Made by a program: the position numbers and the translations under genes
Part shown: piece after piece, positions 1 through 6,810 of the stretch
Layout: every line of letters begins with the position of its first letter
How positions within the stretch are numbered: position 1 is the first letter of the stretch
Notes under the pieces: model-generated
Database searches by the model: none
Told to the model about the DNA's origin: nothing
Seen by the model: the letters and a program-made list of their open reading frames with translations, nothing else
Source of the DNA: an uncultured Bacteroidota bacterium
Lineage (GTDB): Bacteria; Bacteroidota; Bacteroidia; B-17B0; Aurantibacillaceae
Reading direction: 5' to 3'
Assembly (NCBI GenBank): GCA_903923915.1
Contig: CAIXZI010000386.1
Location: 1 to 13,463 of the forward strand
Length of the DNA stretch: 13,463 bases

Positions 1-1791
1 AGGATAAACACCAATAGTAGCCGATACGGTTTTGTATTTATCTATAGATACCGTTTGCAAATAGTTTCCAAATACGGGGCGTATCATTAAAGAGCCCCGG
101 TAATCAACATCTAAATCTCCCGGAAAAACATACCAGTTAGTACCATTTGCGTTATAAAACATATTGCGGTGAAAATCGGTATTCATATCAAAACCAACTG
201 TAATGGCTGGAAGATTATAAATTTGATTGATACCTAAATAAAAAGTTGTACCAGCTGCAAGCGGTACAGAATCTCTAAACTGGTAACGCAAAAAACTATT
301 TTCTCTTTTAATTAAGCCATTTACAGCAGAATCTGCCGGAAAGTATGGATAGCGTAAACTATCTACATAAATTATATTACCCGGCACGCCGCCATTATCT
401 GCCCATACAACTATATTAAAAGGTGCAATTTTTTGGTCATTTACATCTATTATAGGATCAAAGAAAATATCCATAGCATGTAAGGTATCTGCTACATTTA
501 AGGTAAAACGCGCAGCTGTTTTATAATTACCTGCCCCGTTAACACTACCTAAACCAAAACCTTTTTCTGCACTTCCATCATCATAAGCATAATAATTATT
601 AAATATTTGATGGAATGTAATAGTATCGTTAATATCCGGAATACCCTGGTTGTCGATAAAAAATTTCATGCTAAATGAATTATCTGCTGTAGATGTTGGA
701 TAGGCATATCCATTTAAAGACGGATGCATAATGGCTCTATCATTACAATAACCTGCAGAATTGTAGGGAGAAAGATTGTTTGAGCCATTTACGGTAGAAG
801 TTAAAATAGCTCCCGAGGCATCATAAAAATTATATTTGCTAGTCACACTTACAGTATAACTGTAATTGCTTCTTAAACAAACACCTATGCTATCTTTCAT
901 ATCACTTACGCCTACATATTGTTTATAAGGCATTTGGCTGTAATTTTTAAGCGGGCTTTGCAAATCGTACACAAAACTTACATCGTTAAAAGCGCTTGTT
1001 GCAGCATTAAACATGGTATCCTTAGTACCTCTTCCTTTATTTAAATAAACAGCATCTAAATGCCAGTGGTCAACATCGCCACAAGCACCCGATAAATTAC
1101 GAAACCTGAATTTAAACCCGTTATGAAAATAAGATGTATCTATGATGGGTATCATTACAGCATGCCAGGTGCTATCAGGATCGTATAAATAACCGCCAAG
1201 GCTCCAAACTTGTGTCCAGCTATTGCTTTTAGGGCTGTATAAATCTAAATTAAGATAATCTGTTTGCTCGGGTTTATCCCAAAAACCCCTGCCCTGGTAG
1301 TAAAAACTTAAAAACACGCTATCTACCGGAGAAAGACTAATTGACGAAGCTGTAATAGAGTCCAACCTTATAGGTGCAGATGTAAGCGTATCTGAATCTG
1401 AACTTGGCAATGTATTAGCTGTGTTTGATGCAATAGCCGCATTATACGGATAACCATATTTATTTAAACCATCAAAAGTAGCTACGCCCAAAGTTGGCGG
1501 TGCCATAGCCTTGGTATGATTAACAAATACGGATTGTGAGTTTTGCCATCTGGCAGTATCAGGAAAAGGACCCGCATAAGAAAAATCATCGTAAAATGGC
1601 AAGGATAAAGCTACCGTTGATGTGCTTTGCGTGCGGTTGTTTAATTGTATATGGTTGTTTTGCTTGGCTTTATTTTTATGATATTGTATTAAAGTAGCAT
1701 TGCTGTTAAGCGAATGAAATGTAGGCTTTTGAGCCATTGCAGCTATTGTTGTAGCTATAAAAAACAGCAATAAGTTGATTTTTTTAATCAT
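1..1791 (-). CDS. Secreted protein, probable T9SS type A substrate (C-terminus cut by window edge)
   Basis: The reading frame is open for 597 codons from ATG 1791 to the window edge with no stop, so the 3' end is missing. Residues 1-20 (MIKKINLLLFFIATTIAAMA, then Q) form a typical signal peptide with an Ala-Gln cleavage site. The mature part is Ser/Thr/Asn-rich and beta-type. About residues 155-252 resemble the jelly-roll (MAM/ConA-like) modules common in large Bacteroidota exoproteins, with LSFYYQGRG near the start and DHWHLDAVYL near the end. The visible protein ends in SATIGVYP. In type A T9SS substrates the C-terminal sorting domain characteristically begins with (V)YPNP, so the frame appears to stop exactly at that domain. 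This predicts export through the T9SS and release or attachment at the cell surface. The start codon overlaps the end of the PASTA gene by 8 bases (ATGATTAA), implying translational coupling. No enzyme motif was recognised; the function is unknown. Confidence 0.85.
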   Translation of the reverse strand, partial: MIKKINLLLFFIATTIAAMAQKPTFHSLNSNATLIQYHKNKAKQNNHIQLNNRTQSTSTVALSLPFYDDFSYAGPFPDTARWQNSQSVFVNHTKAMAPPTLGVATFDGLNKYGYPYNAAIASNTANTLPSSDSDTLTSAPIRLDSITASSISLSPVDSVFLSFYYQGRGFWDKPEQTDYLNLDLYSPKSNSWTQVWSLGGYLYDPDSTWHAVMIPIIDTSYFHNGFKFRFRNLSGACGDVDHWHLDAVYLNKGRGTKDTMFNAATSAFNDVSFVYDLQSPLKNYSQMPYKQYVGVSDMKDSIGVCLRSNYSYTVSVTSKYNFYDASGAILTSTVNGSNNLSPYNSAGYCNDRAIMHPSLNGYAYPTSTADNSFSMKFFIDNQGIPDINDTITFHQIFNNYYAYDDGSAEKGFGLGSVNGAGNYKTAARFTLNVADTLHAMDIFFDPIIDVNDQKIAPFNIVVWADNGGVPGNIIYVDSLRYPYFPADSAVNGLIKRENSFLRYQFRDSVPLAAGTTFYLGINQIYNLPAITVGFDMNTDFHRNMFYNANGTNWYVFPGDLDVDYRGSLMIRPVFGNYLQTVSIDKYKTVSATIGVYP

Positions 1792-2581
1792 TATCTTTTT
1801 TATTTAAAAGCTCGATTTTACTTTTATCCGCTGTAATGTATAAATCTATTTTAGCACCTGTGTTTAGTTCTTTATCTTTACTAAATGCAGGCGTTTGTCT
1901 ATAAACAATAGCCTCGCAACTATCTGAAACCGATTTATCTGCCATTACATTTCCTATCTGTAACGAAGAAGATTGAATTTTATTTTTTGCATCGCAAAAA
2001 TTTAATCCTAATAGATTTGGTAAAGAAATAGTTTCATTATTAGTGCCTTTACCTACCTGCAATTCTATTACCGAGCCTTTTTTTACGGCTGTGCCGGGGG
2101 CAATTTCTTTTCCTTTATAAAATTGTTTTATAACACAGTTTTTACAAGCATCTGCAACATACCTAATATTAGCTTTTAACCCATAGCTTTCAATCATAGC
2201 AACTGCCTGACGTACAGACCTGTCTACCAATTTAGGCATTTCTATTTGTGGCGGCAGCATAGATGTTACGTATAAATAAATTACACGATTTTCTTTTACC
2301 TCGCTTTCTTTTTCAGGATCTTGTCTAATAATAGTACCGGGTGTTTGTTGCGGACTATAAATAGAATCAATAATCTGATAACGCAATTTTTTATCTTTAA
2401 TAAAATCATTAAGTTCTATAATGGGTTTACCTGCAAAATCGGGCACTTTAACAGTTATGTTATGTTGCGTGTAAGAGGCAACCATTTTAAAACCAATCCA
2501 CAATAATAATACAGCAGTAATTATGGCTATGCCTGCATGAATAAAAAAAGGTTTTGTTTTTATAAATTTAAAATAGCTCAT
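1784..2581 (-). CDS. Membrane-anchored PASTA-domain protein (three PASTA repeats, no kinase)
   Basis: A 265-residue protein with a short cytoplasmic N-terminus, one transmembrane helix at about residues 14-36, and three consecutive PASTA domains at about 43-106, 112-177 and 185-250. Each PASTA unit shows the usual pattern: a VPDF/MPKL/LPNL opening, a central helix, and a QDP/QTP-like or PGT-type turn before a final beta strand. PASTA domains are known to bind peptidoglycan stems or beta-lactam-like ligands, or to act as spacers. No Ser/Thr kinase or transpeptidase domain is present, so this is the stand-alone form seen in Bacteroidota. It probably sits in the inner membrane with the repeats in the periplasm. 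It starts 2 bases after the potassium-channel stop codon and overlaps the next secreted-protein gene by 8 bases, which indicates one operon. Residues 147-150 and 196-222 carry several cysteines (C147, C150, C196, C222) that could form disulfides. The cellular role is inferred only. Confidence 0.9.
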   Translation of the reverse strand: MSYFKFIKTKPFFIHAGIAIITAVLLLWIGFKMVASYTQHNITVKVPDFAGKPIIELNDFIKDKKLRYQIIDSIYSPQQTPGTIIRQDPEKESEVKENRVIYLYVTSMLPPQIEMPKLVDRSVRQAVAMIESYGLKANIRYVADACKNCVIKQFYKGKEIAPGTAVKKGSVIELQVGKGTNNETISLPNLLGLNFCDAKNKIQSSSLQIGNVMADKSVSDSCEAIVYRQTPAFSKDKELNTGAKIDLYITADKSKIELLNKKDND

Positions 2582-2583
2582 CG

Positions 2584-3597
2584 TTAGGTTAACAACTCTT
2601 TTAATTTTTGAATTTGCTCGGGTGTGCCTAACACAAATATTTTTGCCGAAGGTATAATGCGCGTATCTGCATCGGGGTTAATAATATATTCGCCTGCAGC
2701 AGTTTTAAACCCAATAATATTAGCACCCGATTTGTTTCTTATCTCTAAATCTTTTAATGTTTTATGACGAAGTCTTTCAGGAATATTTTCAAAGGTAATT
2801 TCCTCCATATTAACAGCATCACCCTCCTGCCCTACTATATGGTCTATAAATTCAACCACATCGGGTTTTATAACCAAAGAAGCCATATGTGCACCGCCCA
2901 CTTTGTCGGGCATTATAACATTGTTTGCCCCTGCAATTTTAAGTTTAGTATCTGAATTATCTTCGCTGGCACGACTAATAATAGTAAGATTTGGGTTTAA
3001 GTTTCTTGCCGTAAGTACTATAAACAAATTATCTGCATCAATAGGTAAAGTAGTTACCAAAGCTTTAGCCCTAAGAATACCGGCTTTAAGCAAAACTTCA
3101 TCTAAGGTAGCATCGGCATTCATAACCAAGTCGCTATACTGATGCTGCATACGGTTAGTAAGCTCTTCGCTTTTTTCAATTACCACAAAGCGTTTTTTGT
3201 GCTTTTTTAATACTTGTGCGGCTTGCCTGCCATTACGACCATAACCGCAAATGATAACATGATCGTTTAATTTTTGTATGGTTGCATTCACTTTTCTGTT
3301 CTTATAAAGTTGGTTAAACTCGCCGTCAAAAACAAAACGAGTTACAGCACTAATGGAATAAGCAAATATACCAAAACTTATCATCACCAAAAGGGCGGTA
3401 AAAATTTTACCCCACATATCAAGCGGGTGCACTTCTTCAAAACCAACCGTAGCAATGGTAATGATGGTCATGTAAAAAGCATCCACTAAACCATACCCGC
3501 AAATTAATTGATAACCCACCGTTCCTAAAACAGTAATCCCCATCAATAAGTAAAGAGGAAGCAAAAATCGACCGTATGATTTTAGTTCATTAAACAT
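2584..3597 (-). CDS. Two-helix potassium channel with RCK (TrkA-N/TrkA-C) domain
   Basis: A 337-residue inner-membrane ion channel of the Kch/MthK type. Outer helix TM1 is at about residues 11-33, the pore helix at 38-48, the selectivity filter at T50-V51-G52-F53-E54-E55, and inner helix TM2 at about 64-88 with a possible hinge glycine G76. A Rossmann RCK_N domain follows, with GYGRNG (G118, G120, G123) and an acidic residue E141 at the end of the second strand, which favours NAD(H) over NADP(H). An RCK_C domain covers about 251-337. Such proteins form tetramers gated by nucleotide or ion binding to the RCK ring. The filter differs from the canonical TVGYGD: the second glycine position is Glu54. 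The start ATG at 3597 gives a normal short N-terminus. It is the first gene of a packed set followed by the PASTA gene 2 bases on. No good promoter is visible between it and the terminator just upstream. Confidence 0.93.
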   Translation of the reverse strand: MFNELKSYGRFLLPLYLLMGITVLGTVGYQLICGYGLVDAFYMTIITIATVGFEEVHPLDMWGKIFTALLVMISFGIFAYSISAVTRFVFDGEFNQLYKNRKVNATIQKLNDHVIICGYGRNGRQAAQVLKKHKKRFVVIEKSEELTNRMQHQYSDLVMNADATLDEVLLKAGILRAKALVTTLPIDADNLFIVLTARNLNPNLTIISRASEDNSDTKLKIAGANNVIMPDKVGGAHMASLVIKPDVVEFIDHIVGQEGDAVNMEEITFENIPERLRHKTLKDLEIRNKSGANIIGFKTAAGEYIINPDADTRIIPSAKIFVLGTPEQIQKLKELLT

Positions 3598-3630
3598 GGC
3601 TGTAAAGATAACTATTGAAAGCCATTTGAA

Positions 3631-3664
3631 AATAAAAAAGCCATCCGTTTTATCAGATGGCTTT
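3631..3664 (-). terminator. Intrinsic terminator after the SlyD-like gene
   Basis: On the minus strand AAAGCCATC pairs perfectly with GATGGCTTT around a 10-base loop, and a T-rich run (TTTTTTATTTT, counting the T's at the end of the stem) follows. It begins 22 bases after the isomerase stop codon, so it fits as that gene's terminator. The motif ATGGCTTT recurs 19 bases further downstream (plus-strand 3618-3625), giving the left arm a second possible partner. Confidence 0.85.
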
Positions 3665-3686
3665 ACATTACTAATTAGTACAATTC

Positions 3687-4199
3687 TTAGTGATGATGCC
3701 CATGTGGCCCATGTACATGCCCATGTTCTAATTCTTCTGCAGTTGCATCACGTATTTCTAATACACTTCCAACAAAATGCAAATCATATCCCGCTAAGGG
3801 ATGATTAAAATCCATTACTACGTGTTTATCGCCTACTTCAACAACCATACCTTGCATTTGGTGACCTTCGCTATCAAGCATAGGTAACTCTTCTCCTTCT
3901 TTTACGCGCTCTGCATCAAATTTACCTTCTACATGAAAAGCCTCTTTAGGAATTTCTGCAACATAATCACTGTTATGATCGCCGTACGCTTTACCGGCTT
4001 TTATATGAAAATCAAACGCATCGCCGGCTTGTTTACCTGCCATGTTTTTTTCAAAATCTTCAAGCATACCACCTGCTCCAAACAAAAACACAAAAGGTTC
4101 TTCGTTAGATGTTTGTTCAATAAGTTCTTCTGGTTCTTGATCCAATTTTCCGGTTAAATGATAGTTTACCGATACTACTTTGTTCTTGTCAATCTTCAT
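3687..4199 (-). CDS. slyD: SlyD-like FKBP peptidyl-prolyl cis-trans isomerase with His-rich tail
   Basis: A 170-residue cytoplasmic FKBP-type prolyl isomerase and chaperone of the SlyD class. The N-terminal FKBP half-domain (VVSVNYHLTG, residues 8-17) leads to the GAGGMLEDFEKNMAGKQAGD stretch at 41-60. The insert-in-flap chaperone domain occupies about 70-125, and the FKBP fold is completed by VVMDFNHPLAGYDLHF at about 147-162, SlyD's conserved NHPLAG region. The C-terminus (AEELEHGHVHGPHGHHH) closely matches the metal-binding tail of E. coli SlyD and holds seven histidines in the last 13 residues, so Ni/Zn binding is likely. There is no signal peptide. The gene appears monocistronic: a -7 box lies 89 bases upstream at 4289-4296, just past the HU terminator, and an intrinsic terminator follows. 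In E. coli SlyD serves hydrogenase nickel insertion and general folding; the client here is unknown. Confidence 0.93.
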   Translation of the reverse strand: MKIDKNKVVSVNYHLTGKLDQEPEELIEQTSNEEPFVFLFGAGGMLEDFEKNMAGKQAGDAFDFHIKAGKAYGDHNSDYVAEIPKEAFHVEGKFDAERVKEGEELPMLDSEGHQMQGMVVEVGDKHVVMDFNHPLAGYDLHFVGSVLEIRDATAEELEHGHVHGPHGHHH

Positions 4200-4288
4200 G
4201 CTGTTTAAAATTATTAGTTTTTAGTGGGGCATTTTTCGCTATACTAATTGAGTTATTTATAAGTAAATTTTTACGCCCTAAATCGTTT

Positions 4289-4296
4289 CAAAGGTA
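4289..4296 (-). promoter_or_regulatory. Probable -7 box of the slyD-like gene
   Basis: Minus-strand TACCTTTG matches the Bacteroidota primary-sigma -7 consensus TAnnTTTG exactly. It lies 89 bases upstream of the isomerase ATG and directly downstream of the HU terminator, where a new promoter is expected. No clear TTG is found at -33, so the call rests on one element and its position. Confidence 0.45.
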
Positions 4297-4311
4297 AGAA
4301 TATCTGTAAAA

Positions 4312-4341
4312 TAAAAAAGCCTCACATTGCTGTAAGGCTTT
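4312..4341 (-). terminator. Intrinsic terminator after the HU gene
   Basis: On the minus strand AAAGCCTTACA pairs with TGTGAGGCTTT over 11 positions with one G-U wobble. The loop is GCAA, a stable GNRA tetraloop, and the T run TTTTTTAT ends the structure. It starts 20 bases after the HU stop codon, the expected place for an abundant short transcript. Confidence 0.9.
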
Positions 4342-4361
4342 CTTAATTTGTTAATCAAATA

Positions 4362-4637
4362 CTATTTGTTAACTTTTTTAGCTAAGTCAGAACCAGCTTT
4401 AAATTTCACTACTTTTTTAGCAGCAATTTTAATTTCTTTTCCTGTTTGAGGATTACGGCCCATACGTGCAGCGCGTTTAGAAATTGAAAAAGAACCGAAA
4501 CCTACTAAAGCGATACGGTCACCTTTTTTTAATTGTTTTTCAAAAGTCTCAAGAGTCGCTTCTAAAGCACGACCAGCATCAGCTTTTGTTAATTTTGAAT
4601 GTGCTGCAATAGCATCGATTAATTCACCTTTGTTCAT
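4362..4637 (-). CDS. hup: HU-family histone-like DNA-binding protein
   Basis: A 91-residue protein, the usual length for HU. It shows the N-terminal helical dimerisation region (residues 1-40, MNKGELIDAIAAHSKLTKAD), then the signature GFGSFSISKRAARMGRNP at 46-63, and the beta-arm with R61-N62-P63, where proline is the DNA-intercalating residue, followed by TGKEIKI. The C-terminus is lysine-rich. HU dimers bind and bend DNA with little sequence preference and organise the nucleoid. The short A-rich leader without Shine-Dalgarno sequence is normal for this phylum. The gene is monocistronic, with a strong promoter at 4682-4712 and a strong terminator at 4312-4341, as expected for a highly expressed chromosomal protein. 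IHF-like relatives share the fold, but nothing here points to IHF rather than HU. Confidence 0.97.
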   Translation of the reverse strand: MNKGELIDAIAAHSKLTKADAGRALEATLETFEKQLKKGDRIALVGFGSFSISKRAARMGRNPQTGKEIKIAAKKVVKFKAGSDLAKKVNK

Positions 4638-4681
4638 GTTTTTTGTTTTTTAGGGTTAAACTTAATTTTAATTGAACAGAG

Positions 4682-4712
4682 CAAATGTATATACGAAAAG
4701 CCTACTTGTCAA
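4682..4712 (-). promoter_or_regulatory. Promoter of the HU gene
   Basis: On the minus strand TTGACA (4707-4712), 17 bases, then TACATTTG (4682-4689). The second element matches the Bacteroidota -7 consensus TAnnTTTG, and the TTG of the first sits 20 bases from it, within the usual -33 spacing. The hexamer also equals the general sigma-70 -35 consensus. The box ends 44 bases before the HU start codon. Confidence 0.7.
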
Positions 4713-4888
4713 TAGGTACAGCCAAAAAAAGTGCTGAAATTGTTGATAAACAGCCCCTTTGTTGATAAAATAGGCTGCAAGACCTACTAAATATAGGTTT
4801 TCAACATGTTAACAACCCACATTTGGCTAATAACAGATGCTTTTTAGCTGATAAGGGCTATAAGCTCTATTAATAAAGGAATTTATTT
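4713..4888. other. Intergenic region between fmt and the HU promoter
   Basis: About 176 bases with no credible gene. It contains two copies of TTATCAACA on the minus strand (4741-4749 and 4760-4768), each one base from the DnaA-box consensus TTATCCACA. It also has CAGCC (4719-4723 and 4751-4755) facing GGCTG (4773-4777) as weak stem arms, and an ACCTA/TAGGT inverted pair at 4782-4798. No convincing terminator for fmt was found. Confidence 0.4.
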
Positions 4889-5839
4889 TTAAGCGAAAAA
4901 TGAATTTTCATCAAATGAAAAACCTTTTAAAAATTCGGTAATGAAAAGTTTTTTCTTGCCTGCCATCTGAAGCTCTGTAACATCAATAAATCCGGCATCT
5001 ACAGCAATTTTAAAAAATGTTTTATTATCTGTTTTTATTTGTCCGATAGATAAGTTGTGTTGCACTTTTTCTTGCTTTGCCTGGTATATTTTAAAGATTG
5101 TTTTTTTATCGCCAGCCTGCAACTCCGTCCAGGCACAAGGGTAAGGCGACAAGCCACGAATGAGATTATGAATATTTTCTAATGATTCATTCCAATTTAT
5201 TTTACACGTGTCTTTAAATATTTTAGGTGCATGTTTTGCTTGCTGACCTTCAAGTAATTTATTTTGTTCGGTTAAAGTAATGTTGCCTTGCTCTATTTTT
5301 TTTACGGTTTGCAACATTAAGCTTGCACCTCGCATCATTAATATATCATGTAATTGCCCTGCATTCATTTCAGGTGTGATGATTACTCTATCTTGCATCA
5401 AAATATTACCAGTATCTATTTCGTGTTGCAATTTAAAGGTAGTAATGCCAGTTTCTTTTTCTCCATTTATAATTGCCCAGTTGATAGGTGCAGCACCACG
5501 GTATTGCGGCAGCAAAGATGCATGTAAGTTATATGTACCTAAAGGTGGCATATTCCAAACACTTTCGGGCAACATTCTAAAAGCCACTACAATTTGCAAA
5601 TCGGCTTGTAATGATTTTAGTTCTTGTAAAAAAGTTTCATCTTTTAAGTTGGTTGGTTGCAGTACATGTAGGTTATGCTGCACGGCAAATTCTTTTACAG
5701 CGCTTTGTTGTATTTGTTGCCCGCGCCCGGCAGGTTTATCAGGCATGGTAATAACGCCCACTACGTTATATTTATTTTCTACTAAAACTTTTAACGACTC
5801 AACAGCAAAAGCCGGAGTACCCATAAATACAATACGCAT
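4889..5839 (-). CDS. fmt: Methionyl-tRNA formyltransferase
   Basis: A 316-residue cytoplasmic enzyme that transfers a formyl group from 10-formyl-tetrahydrofolate to Met-tRNA(fMet), making the initiator tRNA for translation. The N-terminal Rossmann-like formyltransferase domain (about 1-205) opens with MRIVFMGTPAFA and has PDKPAGRGQ at 33-41. The catalytic triad is visible as N104 and H106 in YNLHASLLPQYRGAAP and D142 in HEIDTGN, matching N106, H108 and D144 of the E. coli enzyme. The C-terminal tRNA-binding OB-like domain is about 206-316. Length and motifs are complete. The ATG at 5839 is fixed by the first beta strand. A TAnnTTTG box lies only 4 bases upstream, so the transcript would be nearly leaderless unless fmt is read through from the DUF3108 gene, whose stop is 68 bases upstream. 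HU follows after a 251-base gap. Confidence 0.98.
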   Translation of the reverse strand: MRIVFMGTPAFAVESLKVLVENKYNVVGVITMPDKPAGRGQQIQQSAVKEFAVQHNLHVLQPTNLKDETFLQELKSLQADLQIVVAFRMLPESVWNMPPLGTYNLHASLLPQYRGAAPINWAIINGEKETGITTFKLQHEIDTGNILMQDRVIITPEMNAGQLHDILMMRGASLMLQTVKKIEQGNITLTEQNKLLEGQQAKHAPKIFKDTCKINWNESLENIHNLIRGLSPYPCAWTELQAGDKKTIFKIYQAKQEKVQHNLSIGQIKTDNKTFFKIAVDAGFIDVTELQMAGKKKLFITEFLKGFSFDENSFFA

Positions 5840-5843
5840 TTTA

Positions 5844-5851
5844 CAAAACTA
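5844..5851 (-). promoter_or_regulatory. Possible -7 box immediately before fmt
   Basis: Minus-strand TAGTTTTG fits TAnnTTTG, but it is separated from the fmt ATG by only four bases (TAAA) and no -33 TTG is evident. If it is used, initiation would fall at or next to the start codon, giving a leaderless message. A chance match cannot be excluded. Confidence 0.3.
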
Positions 5852-5907
5852 CTAAAATCTAATTTCTAAATGCTAAGTAGGATTTGGGTTTTAATATTTA
5901 GTTCTTT

Positions 5908-6744
5908 TTAATCTACTTTAGAAGTAGCATTGGCTAAATTTTTATACGATGTTAAATCCATCTTTATAGAACCTACTAATATTTTTGCCTGCGCTCTGAT
6001 AGGAATGTGGTTTTTATCATCGGTTATCCAAACGTTTAAGTCTTCTTCTTTTTTAAAGATGCGTCCGGTTTGAATAATAGGTCTAAATTTTATACAACGG
6101 AATTTACCTACATCTGTGCTTATAGTTTCTTTACCCACGTATTTTATTTTGAGTGTCCAGGTTTGTTTATCTACAAAACTTGGAATTTCATAAATGGTGC
6201 CTTCTTTAGCATTTGTAAAATCTATGTTACGGGCATAGTAAAAAGACGATAGCATATCCTGAATACCATCGGGCACATCGTATTTTTTACCATCGCCCAC
6301 ATCTACTTTTTTTGCGTAATGATTAAATAAATAATCTTGATTAATGATATAACCACCTTCATCGCAACGGCGCATAAAATACCAAGGCACAAGCGCATCT
6401 TTATCTATATAACTTTCAAATCTATCTTTTACTTTAAAGAACCAGTTAAACGTGCCTTTAGAATAACCATTGCCTACTATGTGATATACTTTATGGCCGC
6501 CAAACTCTTTTATTTCGGGCATTACTTCAATTACAGCTACACCGGCATCCATAATGCCATAATGTAAACGATAACTAAGCGATTCTCCGGCTTTAAAAGC
6601 TTCGTTGGTTTTTTCAGTTAAATCAACCGTTGTTACTTTTTGCGGAAATGCAGGTAGTTTAGGCTCTTGAGTAAAAAATAAAAAAAGACTTAATGCAAAA
6701 CAAGCAAGTGTTATTTTAATAAAATGTAAAAAAAACTTTTTCAT
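5908..6744 (-). CDS. DUF3108 family periplasmic protein
   Basis: A 278-residue protein with a positively charged N-terminus and one hydrophobic segment at about residues 7-26, which may be an uncleaved anchor or a signal peptide; no lipobox is seen. The rest is beta-rich and matches the DUF3108 pattern: an opening FKAGESLSYRLHYGIMDAG at about 51-69, then a FKVKDRFESYID region, a YFMRRCDEGGY strand pair, and a final segment in which ...CIKFRPIIQTG is followed by WITDD-HIPIRAQAKI. DUF3108 proteins are widespread in Bacteroidota and Proteobacteria and are thought to act in the envelope; the biochemical role is not established. The start ATG has a TAnnTTTG box 16 bases upstream. fmt follows 68 bases downstream and may be cotranscribed. 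No function beyond an envelope location is claimed. Confidence 0.88.
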   Translation of the reverse strand: MKKFFLHFIKITLACFALSLFLFFTQEPKLPAFPQKVTTVDLTEKTNEAFKAGESLSYRLHYGIMDAGVAVIEVMPEIKEFGGHKVYHIVGNGYSKGTFNWFFKVKDRFESYIDKDALVPWYFMRRCDEGGYIINQDYLFNHYAKKVDVGDGKKYDVPDGIQDMLSSFYYARNIDFTNAKEGTIYEIPSFVDKQTWTLKIKYVGKETISTDVGKFRCIKFRPIIQTGRIFKKEEDLNVWITDDKNHIPIRAQAKILVGSIKMDLTSYKNLANATSKVD

Positions 6745-6760
6745 AGCAAGTAAGTATATG

Positions 6761-6768
6761 CAAATCTA
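6761..6768 (-). promoter_or_regulatory. Probable -7 box of the DUF3108 gene
   Basis: Minus-strand TAGATTTG matches TAnnTTTG exactly and ends 16 bases before the start codon, implying a leader of roughly ten bases. No clear TTG is seen at -33. It sits between the structured repeat at 6811-6877 and the gene, a reasonable promoter position. Confidence 0.42.
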
Positions 6769-6810
6769 ATGCCACACTAAGTTAATGATTTTTTGCGAGA
6801 TAATGTTTTT

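Noticed and set aside
1784..2581. PASTA protein as part of a Ser/Thr kinase or penicillin-binding protein
   Set aside because: No kinase, transpeptidase or transglycosylase motif exists in the protein or in either neighbour; only a membrane anchor and three PASTA units.
4782..4798. ACCTA/TAGGT hairpin as a terminator
   Set aside because: The stem has only five pairs and no T run follows it on the minus strand, the direction of transcription here.
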